Below are positions 16,158 through 23,621 of a stretch of 23,621 bases of DNA, one piece after another. A program made the translations under genes and the position numbers. Under the pieces are notes generated by a model, which did not search any database, was not told where the DNA came from, and saw nothing but the letters and a program-made list of their open reading frames with translations. The number at the start of each line of letters is the position of its first letter. Position 1 is the first letter of the stretch. Source of the stretch: CAYOMP01 sp964405075 (GTDB lineage Bacteria; Bacillota; Clostridia; Lachnospirales; Lachnospiraceae); contig CAYOMP010000035.1 of the NCBI GenBank assembly GCA_964405075.1, positions 1-23,621 of the forward strand, read 5' to 3'.

Positions 16158-16616
16158 CTTTTTACGCATTCTAAGTTCTTTAAAAAATTCCGACAAAATA
16201 TTGCTGCATTCTTCTTCTAATACACCCTTTTCAAACTCTACCTGATGATTGAACTCTTTCATTTGCAAAAGGTTAATTACAGACCCGGCACATCCTGCCT
16301 TAGGGTTCATACTCCCAACAACCACCCTGTCTATACGGGACTGAACAATAGCTCCTGCACACATTTGACAAGGTTCTAAGGTTACATACATAGTAGCCCC
16401 TTCAAGCCTCCAATCCCCCAGCTTTTTTGACGCTTTTTTTATCGCTGCCAATTCTGCATGGGCTAAGGTGTTCTTATCTGTATTTCTTCTATTATACCCT
16501 CTGGCAATAATTTTATTCTCATATACTATTACGCAACCTATTGGTACTTCATCCAAAGCATACGCCTTTTTTGCCTGCTTCAATGCCTCTTTCATATATT
16601 TTTCATCTATTGTCAT
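16143..16616 (-). CDS. tadA: tRNA-specific adenosine deaminase TadA
   Basis: The product has 157 residues, normal length. It deaminates A34 to inosine in tRNA-Arg(ACG). The zinc and catalytic motif is His53-Ala-Glu55 (HAE) with Pro82-Cys83-x-x-Cys86 (PCQMC), as in the cytidine-deaminase superfamily. It also has VPIGCVIV and the C-terminal helix FFKELRMRKK. AGAGAGGA lies at good spacing before the ATG. The 3' end carries the -35 of the SRP RNA promoter. It is divergent to the nrdG-type gene. Confidence 0.96.
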   Translation of the reverse strand: MTIDEKYMKEALKQAKKAYALDEVPIGCVIVYENKIIARGYNRRNTDKNTLAHAELAAIKKASKKLGDWRLEGATMYVTLEPCQMCAGAIVQSRIDRVVVGSMNPKAGCAGSVINLLQMKEFNHQVEFEKGVLEEECSNILSEFFKELRMRKKLTKA

Positions 16617-16645
16617 GAAATTCCTCTCTCTATTTGCAATAAATA

Positions 16646-16654
16646 TGGTATAAT
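16646..16654 (+). promoter_or_regulatory. Possible extended -10 for the nrdG-GNAT pair
   Basis: TGG-TATAAT matches an extended -10 element about 145 bases before the nrdG-type gene. No good -35 is present. The rest of the 180-base divergent gap is AT-rich and unremarkable. Confidence 0.3.
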
Positions 16655-16797
16655 CTACCTAATAGTGTTTTTTATTTACAAAGACTTTTACCGAATATAT
16701 TTTTCAGTTAAGCTAGATTTTTTTATATTAAACTTTTATTTACATTTATTCATAAATTATATTCAACTAATATAGTTTATCATAGGGGAGGGAATTT

Positions 16798-17496
16798 ATG
16801 CAAATTCTTGGTTTTACTAAAACAACATTGCTGGATTATCCAGAACATTTGGCATCCATTATATTCTTAGGGGGGTGTAATTTTCGTTGTCCATTTTGTC
16901 ACAATTCAGCATTAGTTTTAAAAGATAAAACCTTAACAGAAATTACTCAAACCGATATTCTTACTATTTTAAAAAAGCGCAGTAATGTTTTGGATGGTGT
17001 TTGTATATCCGGCGGAGAGCCTACATTAGCTCCTGATTTACCGGATTTTATAAAGGAAATCAAAAAACTTGGGCTTAAGGTTAAATTAGACACCAATGGA
17101 TATCATCCAGAAGTAATTCAAAGGCTTCTTGACGATAATCTAATTGACTATATAGCAATGGATATAAAAGCCTCTCCTGCAAAATATGACCTACTTACAG
17201 GCATTAATAATATTAACCTGCATACTATTGATGAAAGTATCCAAATAATTATGAACTCTTCTATTGAATACGAGTTTCGAACTACTGTTGTTAGTCCATT
17301 ATTGGATTCTGAGGATTTTATGATGATTGGTGATTGGATTAGAGGTGCTAAACATTACTACTTACAACCCTTTAACAACAGTCCTAACGTTTTATCTCCT
17401 CAAGATTTCTACACACCTTCAGCAGAAACATTAAATATGTACTTAAATATCTTAAGACCTGCAATACCAAATGTTCAATTACGCGGGCTTGAATAG
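16798..17496 (+). CDS. nrdG: Anaerobic ribonucleotide reductase activating protein (radical SAM)
   Basis: The product has 232 residues. This radical SAM activase is expected to install the glycyl radical on class III ribonucleotide reductase. Cysteines 27, 31 and 34 (CNFRCPFC) bind the 4Fe-4S cluster. SGGEPTL, the region LKVKLDTNGY and DYIAMDIKA complete the SAM-binding barrel. The N-end (GFTKTTLLDYPEHLASIIFLGG) is typical of the longer NrdG2-type subfamily. A strong GGGGAGGG lies five bases before the ATG. No nrdD partner is in the window, so activation of another glycyl-radical enzyme cannot be excluded. The GNAT gene begins 15 bases after the stop (or 3 bases if its upstream GTG is used). 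Confidence 0.88.
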   Translation: MQILGFTKTTLLDYPEHLASIIFLGGCNFRCPFCHNSALVLKDKTLTEITQTDILTILKKRSNVLDGVCISGGEPTLAPDLPDFIKEIKKLGLKVKLDTNGYHPEVIQRLLDDNLIDYIAMDIKASPAKYDLLTGINNINLHTIDESIQIIMNSSIEYEFRTTVVSPLLDSEDFMMIGDWIRGAKHYYLQPFNNSPNVLSPQDFYTPSAETLNMYLNILRPAIPNVQLRGLE

Positions 17497-17511
17497 GAAG
17501 TGAAACTTAAT

Positions 17512-18069
17512 ATGCTTACACAATATGAAACAGAACGATTATATTTAAGGATAATAGCTCCAACCTCACAAAATGCTATTTCTGTGTTGAATTTTTACCT
17601 AGACAACAAGGAGTTATTCGAGCGTTTTGAACCTGAACGTCCAGAAAAGTTTTATACAAAAAATTATCAAAAGAATTGTCTTACGTTTGAATATAATTCC
17701 ATGTTATCCAAATCAAATATTCGATTCTGGATATATAAAAAAGAAAATCCCGACAAAATCATCGGAACTATTTCTTTTTCAAACATTCAACGTGGAGTTA
17801 TATCCTGTTGTACTGTTGGTTACAAAATGGATGAAGCACACCAACATCAAGGGTATTGCTACGAAGCTTTAACAAAGGCAATTTCTTTGATTTCATCATC
17901 ATTACATATACACAGAATTGTGGCTTATATTTTATCGGACAATATTCCATCAAAAAATCTAATTCAAAAGATAGGTTTTGAATACGAAGGAATTGCTCGA
18001 CAATGTATAATGATTGGTTCATCTTACGAAGACCACGAACAGTATTCTTTCATTAATCATGATCAATGA
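17512..18069 (+). CDS. GNAT-family N-acetyltransferase (RimJ/RimL type)
   Basis: The product has 185 residues from the ATG at 17512, with AGGAAG about 11 bases upstream; a GTG at 17500 is too close to that site. It starts TQYETERLYLRIIAP, the standard opening of RimJ/RimL-type enzymes. Other signatures are IIGTISFSNI, VGYKMDEAHQHQGYCYEAL (motif A, acetyl-CoA binding), HRIVAYILSDNIPSKNLIQKIGFEYEG and a C-terminal EDHEQYSFI. It transfers acetyl from acetyl-CoA to an unknown amine; ribosomal-protein N-termini and small molecules are both possible. It is probably co-transcribed with the nrdG-type gene. Its last 17 bases overlap the convergent downstream gene. Confidence 0.9.
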   Translation: MLTQYETERLYLRIIAPTSQNAISVLNFYLDNKELFERFEPERPEKFYTKNYQKNCLTFEYNSMLSKSNIRFWIYKKENPDKIIGTISFSNIQRGVISCCTVGYKMDEAHQHQGYCYEALTKAISLISSSLHIHRIVAYILSDNIPSKNLIQKIGFEYEGIARQCIMIGSSYEDHEQYSFINHDQ

Positions 18070-19183
18070 GTTTTAGCCAATAACCTCTAATATGTGGTTC
18101 TTGGCTTATTTTTTCATTAATACTGAACCCAAACATATTCGCCACTGCAAACTCTTTTTCATCGAAATAGCCTGGTACACCTAAGTAATACTCTCCTCTA
18201 TCGTTATGTATAACTACAAGGAACTTAAAAATATAGTAATTGTGTAATAAAAAGCTATTATTTCTACAAATCCAACAATTAGATGGTAAATATTTTATGT
18301 CGTCTAATTCAATTTTGATTATATTTCCCTTATCCTCATTTGTATCAAATTGTTTTTCCACAATTTGTTTTGTTCCCGCTATATTTTTCCACCAGTTCCT
18401 GCCTTTTAATTGCTTTATTTGTGGATTTAATTCTTTTCCTTCTACACTAACCATTCTATTACTTTCGTTTTCTGCAAAAACATTACTATTCTGTTTAGCC
18501 TCATCCTCGTCAGTCAGAATATGCTCTTCTTCCTTTTCCATAGTAGGTAAATTATCCCGACATTGTCCCACCATTCCTTCTTCGTTGCCACTTGCAGGTT
18601 CTTCTTGATTTTTTTCATCATTATTTTTTTCCTCGCATTTTTCCTGAATATTTATATCGCAACTTGTTTCAGCAGACATAACCTTTGCTTCTTTTATCTC
18701 CATTTCCTGAAGACTTACTCTTTTTGGGTTATTATCACTAATATCTACATTGTTCACATCTTCGCTGCAATCTGTATTAACATCTTCTACATTTTGACCA
18801 CTACTATATATAGCTATTTCTTTTGGATTCTCATCGATATCCTCCCAAAAGCCTGCAACAATACCTTTTCCTTCCACTACAATTCCACTGGTCGCATCAA
18901 ACCCAAAACCTTTTCCCAGCACATTTTCTGCCATTGTTACACCTTTGAATTCTCCCAAGCTCCCCCGTCTAATAAAGTTTCCCCATTCATATCTACTTTT
19001 TTCGCCATTATTTTTGGCAATTAAATAAACTTTATAAGGCGTATCACTACCAAGTCCGTTTATTCTAATCAAAATTCTGATTTGATTATTTCGCCTTTCC
19101 AGTCTTGCAAAGCCTACGTTTTCTCCCTTTTTCCCATTTATATACGAGTATAAATAAATAACCATTCTTTTATAATCAACCAT
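18053..19183 (-). CDS. Protein of unknown function (DUF6128-like)
   Basis: The product has 376 residues and a strong GGAGGGAG before the ATG. I do not know its function. The N-terminal part (about 1-130) is a beta-rich conserved domain (VGFARLERR, RILIRINGL, YKVYLIAK, GIVAGFWEDI). A long acidic, Asn/Glu-rich and probably disordered stretch follows (about 130-255). The C-terminal domain (about 260-376) has NCWICRNNSFLLHNYY, GEYYLGVPGYFDEKEFAVANMFGF and RGYWLKLID, which I associate from memory with DUF6128 proteins of Lachnospiraceae. No signal peptide or membrane helix is visible, so it is likely cytoplasmic. The 3' end overlaps the GNAT gene by 17 bases tail to tail. The gene seems to be a single unit, downstream of the HD-GYP terminator. 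Confidence 0.8.
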   Translation of the reverse strand: MVDYKRMVIYLYSYINGKKGENVGFARLERRNNQIRILIRINGLGSDTPYKVYLIAKNNGEKSRYEWGNFIRRGSLGEFKGVTMAENVLGKGFGFDATSGIVVEGKGIVAGFWEDIDENPKEIAIYSSGQNVEDVNTDCSEDVNNVDISDNNPKRVSLQEMEIKEAKVMSAETSCDINIQEKCEEKNNDEKNQEEPASGNEEGMVGQCRDNLPTMEKEEEHILTDEDEAKQNSNVFAENESNRMVSVEGKELNPQIKQLKGRNWWKNIAGTKQIVEKQFDTNEDKGNIIKIELDDIKYLPSNCWICRNNSFLLHNYYIFKFLVVIHNDRGEYYLGVPGYFDEKEFAVANMFGFSINEKISQEPHIRGYWLKLIDHD

Positions 19184-19318
19184 ACTCTCCCTCCTCTTTG
19201 GTTAAATATATTCCTTTTAGATTTCAAAAATTACAAAAATACGTTACTTCTTCTCATACTCACTGTACTATAATTGGAATTTTTAGACTTGTATGTTATA
19301 GAATCCTGATATTTTCAT

Positions 19319-19357
19319 AAAAATAGGAGTTAGATAATCAATCATTATCTAGCTCCT
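19319..19357 (-). terminator. Rho-independent terminator of the HD-GYP gene
   Basis: A 14-pair stem (AGGAGCTAGATAAT with ATTATCTAACTCCT, one G-U pair) and a five-base loop lie 6 bases after the HD-GYP stop. On the minus strand the stem is followed by ATTTTTATG. Confidence 0.88.
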
Positions 19358-19363
19358 ACGTTT

Positions 19364-20458
19364 CTATATTATTGCATCAATATATAAACTGCGTTCCTTT
19401 GATAAATCTACATACGAATCATTAATCTTCACAATTGGTCTCGCCAAATCATTCCTATTAAGCATAACCACTTTTCCATCCTGATCATTAGAAAGCATTA
19501 CGTTATTTCCTATGTAAGACTGCACAATCATTTCTAATAACGGAATCATATATTTAGCATCATATTTATCATATTCTAATTGTTGCATTTCTTCCACTAC
19601 TTTAAACGGGCATATTGGGTCTCTATAACATCTTTTGGCTGTCATAGCCTCATATGTATCAGCTATGGCTACAATCTTAGAGAATTCGTCAATCTCTTCC
19701 CCCTTTAATCCTAACGGATAACCTGTCCCATCAATTCTCTCATGATGACACAGGGCAGCTCTTTTAATTCTTTCATCTATATTCTGACTCTTTAATATTT
19801 CATATCCCAGATTGGTATGTTTCTTAATAGTCTCATACTCTGACTGAGTTAATGCCGCCTTTTTAGTAATAATATCACTTGGAATCTTTACCTTACCTAT
19901 ATCATGTAAAAATCCAGCCATTTTCAATACTTCTATATCTTCTTTTGGCATATGAAGCCATTCACCAAATACCTTACATATCAAAGCAACACTCATCGAA
20001 TGAGCATAAGTCAAATCATCCAATTCCCTCATACAATGAAGCATATCAAAAACATAGAGTCCATTGTTACTAACTTCCACAACTCTGTCTATCATTGTAT
20101 TAAGCAGTTCACGATTAACCTTGCCCTCTTGCATTGCAATATCATTAAGAACACGCTCTGCTACCTTAGTCGATTCCCCAAACGCCTTCTTGAAGGCTTT
20201 GAACTCCTTAGACTGACGTGTTCTTTGAGCCTCTGTATATTGCTTCATATCTGAAGCTCTATCCTCTATTTCTTTTTGTAATTCCTCATCTTCAAAATAT
20301 ATTGGAACCTCTTTTATAGAATACAATTCAAGTCTTTTAATAGCTCTTGGTGATAATACAGTCATTCCCGCAATAATCTGCCCGGATGTTTCTGTAAAAA
20401 TATCTTTTCCAACAACCATCCCTTGTTTTACATCCTTGATTGATACCATTTTTACCAT
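19364..20458 (-). CDS. HD-GYP domain cyclic-di-GMP phosphodiesterase
   Basis: The product has 364 residues from the ATG at 20458, chosen because AGGGGATG lies eight bases upstream; an in-frame ATG at 20476 has no such site. It hydrolyses cyclic di-GMP. The N-terminal part (about 1-60, KDVKQGMVVGKDIF...GQIIAGMTVLS) is the small domain often preceding HD-GYP in Firmicutes, followed by a helical linker. HD-GYP motifs are all present: HDIGK (His185-Asp186), His214, HHE...DGTGYP (His238-Pro248), and ADTYEAMTAKR with Asp267. No receiver, PAS or membrane segment is present, so the regulating input is unknown. It has its own promoter (20520-20548) and terminator, making it a single-gene unit. Confidence 0.93.
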   Translation of the reverse strand: MVKMVSIKDVKQGMVVGKDIFTETSGQIIAGMTVLSPRAIKRLELYSIKEVPIYFEDEELQKEIEDRASDMKQYTEAQRTRQSKEFKAFKKAFGESTKVAERVLNDIAMQEGKVNRELLNTMIDRVVEVSNNGLYVFDMLHCMRELDDLTYAHSMSVALICKVFGEWLHMPKEDIEVLKMAGFLHDIGKVKIPSDIITKKAALTQSEYETIKKHTNLGYEILKSQNIDERIKRAALCHHERIDGTGYPLGLKGEEIDEFSKIVAIADTYEAMTAKRCYRDPICPFKVVEEMQQLEYDKYDAKYMIPLLEMIVQSYIGNNVMLSNDQDGKVVMLNRNDLARPIVKINDSYVDLSKERSLYIDAII

Positions 20459-20519
20459 AATATCATCCCCTACCATCTCATAAAATAATGTGACAAAACC
20501 ATTCTCTCAACTAGTAAAA

Positions 20520-20548
20520 AGTATAGTACAATTTACTGGCATTTTCAA
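20520..20548 (-). promoter_or_regulatory. Promoter of the HD-GYP gene
   Basis: On the minus strand TTGAAA (20548-20543), 17 bases and TATACT (20525-20520) would start near 20513, giving a leader of about 55 bases. No GEMM-type cyclic-di-GMP riboswitch fits in so short a leader. Confidence 0.72.
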
Positions 20549-20694
20549 GAAATAAGTAGCTTATAATTCAGCATAAATACGCAGTTTGTAATATGATTTA
20601 TAATATTTGTGACTTTAGTAATAAGAAAAAAATGAAATTAGATATAAAACAAAGTGTACGTATCTTCGCAAAACATTTTTTCCTAATCAAATTT

Positions 20695-20755
20695 AAAAAA
20701 AACGAACGCAAAATACAAAAATATATTTTTAAATTATTTTGCATTTTACATTCGT
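20695..20755 (-). terminator. Terminator of the metG-tatD-rsmA operon
   Basis: On the minus strand positions 20755-20737 pair with 20720-20702 along 19 positions, all Watson-Crick or G-U. The stem is followed by eight T residues. It begins 27 bases after the rsmA stop. Confidence 0.85.
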
Positions 20756-20781
20756 CTATTTCTTGCTTACAAATAACCTTA

Positions 20782-21645
20782 TTATTTAGATAAAATGTTT
20801 GCTAATCTGGCAAATTCTTCTAATGTAAGAGCCTCGCCTCTGACACTTGGTGAAAAACCTGCTTCTTCAATAGCTTTTTCAACTTCTTCTTTTGTAAAAT
20901 TCAATTCAGCTGAATTCTTAAGCCCATTAGCCAATGTCTTTCGTCTCTGGTTAAAGGATGCTCTGATTAATTTGAACATCAATTTTTCATCCTTAACATC
21001 CACAGGAGGCTTTTCAAAGCTTGTAAGTCGAATTACCGCAGAACCTACTCCCGGGCGTGGCATAAAGCAATTAGGTGGAACATTTGCCGCAATATAAGGC
21101 TCGGCGTAATACTGAACTGCCAAAGATAACGCTCCGTAATTCTTAGTCCCCGGACCTGCCTGCATTCTGTCTGCTACTTCTTTTTGCACCATAACTGTAA
21201 TACTGGCAATTGGCACGTGGCTTTCATATAAGCCCATAATAATAGGTGTTGTAATATAATATGGAAGATTAGCTACCACCTTAATCGGCTTTCCATCATT
21301 CTCTTCCTGAACTAACTTGTTAATGTCTATCTCTAAAATATCCCCATTAATTACCCGAACATTGTCATAATCTTTTAATGTATCATTTTCTAAAATAGGA
21401 ATAAGATTCTTATCAATTTCAACCGCTACTACTTTTCTAGCATTTTCACACAAATACTGTGTCATTGTTCCAATACCCGGCCCTATTTCTAATACAAAGT
21501 CATCCTTTGTAATTCCAGCAGAACGAATAATTTTGTCCAATACATGAGTGTCAATTAAGAAGTTCTGACCGAATTTCTTCTGGAACATAAACTGATATTT
21601 ATTTAAGATTTCAATAGTATTCTTAGGATCTCCTAATGTTGCCAT
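20782..21645 (-). CDS. rsmA: 16S rRNA dimethyladenosine transferase RsmA (KsgA)
   Basis: The product has 287 residues, the normal length. It dimethylates two adjacent adenosines in the 3' terminal helix 45 of 16S rRNA. FGQNFLID lies near the N-end (25-32), SAM motif I is EIGPGIGT (53-60), the acidic residue of motif II is in VAVEID, and the catalytic motif NLPYY is at 126-130. FMPRPGVGSAVIRL and ASFNQRRKTL are also typical. AGAGG precedes the ATG. It follows tatD by 15 bases in the operon. The rnmV (RNase M5) gene often found just before it in other Firmicutes is absent here. Confidence 0.97.
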   Translation of the reverse strand: MATLGDPKNTIEILNKYQFMFQKKFGQNFLIDTHVLDKIIRSAGITKDDFVLEIGPGIGTMTQYLCENARKVVAVEIDKNLIPILENDTLKDYDNVRVINGDILEIDINKLVQEENDGKPIKVVANLPYYITTPIIMGLYESHVPIASITVMVQKEVADRMQAGPGTKNYGALSLAVQYYAEPYIAANVPPNCFMPRPGVGSAVIRLTSFEKPPVDVKDEKLMFKLIRASFNQRRKTLANGLKNSAELNFTKEEVEKAIEEAGFSPSVRGEALTLEEFARLANILSK

Positions 21646-21660
21646 CTTTACCTCTTTTCG

Positions 21661-22431
21661 TTACTTAATGCCATATAACTTCTTGGCATTTTGATTTGTG
21701 ATATTTACAACTTCATCATAACTTATTCTTTTGATTGCAGCAATCTCTTTTGCAATATGTGGAATATTTAATGACGAATTTCGCTTACCCCTGTTAGGGA
21801 CCGGTGCTAAATATGGACAATCTGTTTCTAATACTATATTTTCCATTGGAATATACTCTACGGCTTCCTTTAACTTTTTAGCATTATTAAAAGTAACCAC
21901 TCCACCTATTCCAAAGTAAAATCCCATATTCAAATACTCTCTTGCCATTTCCTTAGTATATGAATAGCAGTGGATGACTCCACCTATTTCTTCTGCCTTT
22001 GCAACTTTCATCATATCCAAGGTATCCTTAGCAGCTTCTCGGCTGTGAATAATCACAGGCTTTTTAACCTCTCTTGCTAACTCTAACTGTCTTTCAAACC
22101 ATTTCTTTTGAATATCTCTATCTGGCTCATCCCAGTAGTAATCCAAACCAATTTCTCCTACCGCAACTACCTTTTCATATTCAAATTGTTCCTTAAGCCA
22201 TTTAAAATTATATTCATTAAGCTCTGCCGTATCGCTAGGATGAACACCTGCCGCGGCATAAATAAATGGATATTTCTTTGCTAATTCTATAGTAGCCTTA
22301 GTGGAAGCAAGACTTGCTCCCACATTGACTATATACTCAATATTATTCTCTGGCATTGAAGATAACAATGCGTCTCTATCTTCGTCAAATGCCTCATCAT
22401 CATAATGTGCATGTGTATCAATAATTAACAT
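21661..22431 (-). CDS. tatD: TatD-family metal-dependent DNase
   Basis: The product has 256 residues. This TIM-barrel hydrolase has metal ligands His7 and His9 (THAH), Glu93 in GEIGLDYY, His129 in IIHSRE, His154 in VIHCYS and Asp204 in LETDCPYL; all are present. Family members act as 3'-5' exonucleases or DNA-repair nucleases, and the in vivo substrate is not certain. The start overlaps the end of metG by 7 bases, and its AGGAG site lies within metG, so translation is coupled. The order metG-tatD-rsmA is widespread in Firmicutes. Confidence 0.95.
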   Translation of the reverse strand: MLIIDTHAHYDDEAFDEDRDALLSSMPENNIEYIVNVGASLASTKATIELAKKYPFIYAAAGVHPSDTAELNEYNFKWLKEQFEYEKVVAVGEIGLDYYWDEPDRDIQKKWFERQLELAREVKKPVIIHSREAAKDTLDMMKVAKAEEIGGVIHCYSYTKEMAREYLNMGFYFGIGGVVTFNNAKKLKEAVEYIPMENIVLETDCPYLAPVPNRGKRNSSLNIPHIAKEIAAIKRISYDEVVNITNQNAKKLYGIK

Positions 22432-23621
22432 ATTTCTGCTCCTGCCGGCATATCTTTTTCAGGTGTCATAAGTGCAAGATTACCTTCGGCATCTTCTGCA
22501 CAAAGTAACATACCTTCTGACATAATTCCTGCTAATTTGGCTGGTTTTAAATTAGTTACTACCATAACCTTCTTACCGACCATTTCTTCTGGAGTGTAAT
22601 GAGCCTTAATACCAGATACAATCTGTTTAACCTGGCTACCTACTCTAACCTGTGAGCAAAGTAATTTTTTAGATTTTTTTACCTCTTCACAAGCAATGAT
22701 TTCTCCTACCTGAAACTGTAATTTTGCAAAATCATCATATTCAATTTCTGCCTTTGGTTCAATATCAATAACATTTTCAGGCACTGCTTCTGTAGCTTCT
22801 CCACCGTTAGCTGCTTTTTGTGCTTCCTGAATTATAGCAACCTGTTCCATTACTTCATTAAGGTCTAAACGAGCAAATAAGATTTCTGGTGTTTCAGTAA
22901 CTTTAGTTCCATTAGGATATAAACCAAATTTGTCTAAATCATCCATAATTCTTTCTGATGTATTTAACTGTTTAAAGATTTTTTCTGCTGTTTCCGGCAT
23001 AAATGGTTTCAAAAGATTAGCTCCGATTGTGATACTTTCAACCAAGTTGTAAAGTACAGTTTCTAATCTTGCTTTCTTAGCTTCATCCTTTGCTAATGCC
23101 CAAGGCATTGTTTCATCGATGTATTTATTACAACGTTTGAATAAAGTAAAGATTTCTGTAATTGCATCTGCAACTCTTAATTTATCCATCTTAGCTTCTA
23201 CCTTATCTCTTGTAGAAGTTACTACTGCCTTAAGGTCAGCATCTACATCTTCAACTACATTTGTGTTATTTACTACTCCACCAAAGTATTTGTTTGACAT
23301 AGAAATAGTTCTATTTACAAGATTTCCTAAAGTATTAGCTAAATCTGAGTTCATTCTTTCAACCATTAATTCCCAAGTGATAACTCCGTCACTTTCAAAT
23401 GGCATTTCATGTAATGCGAAATATCTGACTGCATCAACACCAAATAATCTTACTAAATCATCTGCGTAAATAACATTTCCCTTTGATTTACTCATTTTGC
23501 CATCACCCTGCAATAACAATGGATGACCAAAAATCTGTTTTGGAAGCGGTAAATCCAAAGCCATAAGCATGATTGGCCAGTAAATTGTGTGGAATCTAAG
23601 AATAACTTTTGCAATTAAGTG
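22425..23621 (-). CDS. metG: Methionyl-tRNA synthetase, C-terminal part (cut by window edge)
   Basis: 398 residues are visible; the frame is open through the right edge and the N-terminal catalytic half (HIGH motif) lies outside. The fragment begins HLIAKVILRFHTIYWP, then holds the KMSKS loop (fragment residues about 42-46), the helical anticodon-binding domain, an Ala/Glu-rich linker, and a C-terminal tRNA-binding OB-fold (about 295-398: FAKLQFQVGEIIACEEV...SGIKAHY...NLKPAKLAGIMSEGMLL). It charges tRNA-Met. At the edge, the 'KDI' that I expect in 'HLIGKDIIRFH' reads KVI, and 'FGHPW' reads FGHPL. It is the first visible gene of metG-tatD-rsmA. Confidence 0.96.
   Translation of the reverse strand, partial: HLIAKVILRFHTIYWPIMLMALDLPLPKQIFGHPLLLQGDGKMSKSKGNVIYADDLVRLFGVDAVRYFALHEMPFESDGVITWELMVERMNSDLANTLGNLVNRTISMSNKYFGGVVNNTNVVEDVDADLKAVVTSTRDKVEAKMDKLRVADAITEIFTLFKRCNKYIDETMPWALAKDEAKKARLETVLYNLVESITIGANLLKPFMPETAEKIFKQLNTSERIMDDLDKFGLYPNGTKVTETPEILFARLDLNEVMEQVAIIQEAQKAANGGEATEAVPENVIDIEPKAEIEYDDFAKLQFQVGEIIACEEVKKSKKLLCSQVRVGSQVKQIVSGIKAHYTPEEMVGKKVMVVTNLKPAKLAGIMSEGMLLCAEDAEGNLALMTPEKDMPAGAEIC

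Noticed and set aside
18563..19024. 153-codon open frame on the plus strand
   Set aside because: It lies wholly opposite the DUF6128-like gene, is Phe/Ile/His-rich, and has no start signals.
20458..20530. Cyclic-di-GMP riboswitch before the HD-GYP gene
   Set aside because: The leader is only about 55 bases and lacks the conserved GEMM core.
20593..20793. 66-codon open frame on the plus strand
   Set aside because: It runs through the rsmA terminator and into the rsmA 3' end; it has a Lys/Phe-rich random composition and no ribosome binding site.
1..23621. CRISPR arrays, insertion sequences, prophage genes, tRNA genes
   Set aside because: No regular direct repeats, transposase or integrase motifs, or tRNA cloverleaf were found in the window.

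Overview
The window looks like chromosomal DNA of a low-GC, Gram-positive anaerobe, most likely a member of the Lachnospiraceae (Clostridia). The evidence is the strong AT bias, AGGAGG-type ribosome binding sites, a long Gram-positive SRP RNA, a YyaC-type sporulation-family gene, a 'GGNGT/PKTIDND'-type phosphofructokinase, an NrdG-type radical SAM activase (anaerobic life), and several envelope proteins of types I associate with that family. The family assignment is inference. No mobile element, CRISPR array, tRNA or rRNA gene is visible.

Layout. (1) Positions 1-668 hold no gene. They contain a near-perfect sigma-A promoter firing out of the left edge, a small hairpin, and a 107-bp element bounded by 15-bp perfect inverted repeats. 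(2) At 669-5471 a large secreted subtilase (S8; three Ig-like repeats, an InlB-type repeat, propeptide, catalytic domain, C-terminal beta domains) lies divergent to a small lipoprotein whose C-terminal half resembles PrcB. (3) At 5667-10982 four leftward envelope genes are found: a Wzy/O-antigen-ligase-type polytopic protein, a CvpA-family protein, a membrane-anchored DUF5711/propeller-like protein, and a one-TM protein joining an MPN-like domain to a LysM domain. (4) At 11277-11861 a yyaC gene faces right. Its best ribosome binding site points to an AUA start, and its 3' end overlaps recR. (5) At 11826-16616 there is a leftward housekeeping block tadA - SRP RNA - pfkA - dnaX - ybaB - recR. 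This matches the Bacillus order tadA-scr-dnaX-yaaK-recR except that pfkA sits between the RNA and dnaX. (6) At 16798-18069 a NrdG-type activase and a GNAT acetyltransferase face right; the latter overlaps the 3' end of a leftward gene of unknown function (DUF6128-like). (7) At 19364-20458 there is an HD-GYP cyclic-di-GMP phosphodiesterase with its own promoter and terminator. (8) At 20782-23621 there is a leftward metG (partial) - tatD - rsmA operon ending in a strong terminator.

Functional reading. The right two-thirds is core information processing (tRNA charging and editing, rRNA methylation, replication, recombination, protein export) plus glycolysis. The left third is cell-surface biology: a modular extracellular protease, a possible protease-partner lipoprotein, surface-polysaccharide ligation or polymerisation, and peptidoglycan binding. 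The observations most worth checking are the AUA start of yyaC, the subtilase/PrcB-like pair, the wall-binding modules placed before the subtilase propeptide, and the MPN-like (apparently inactive) fusion to LysM.
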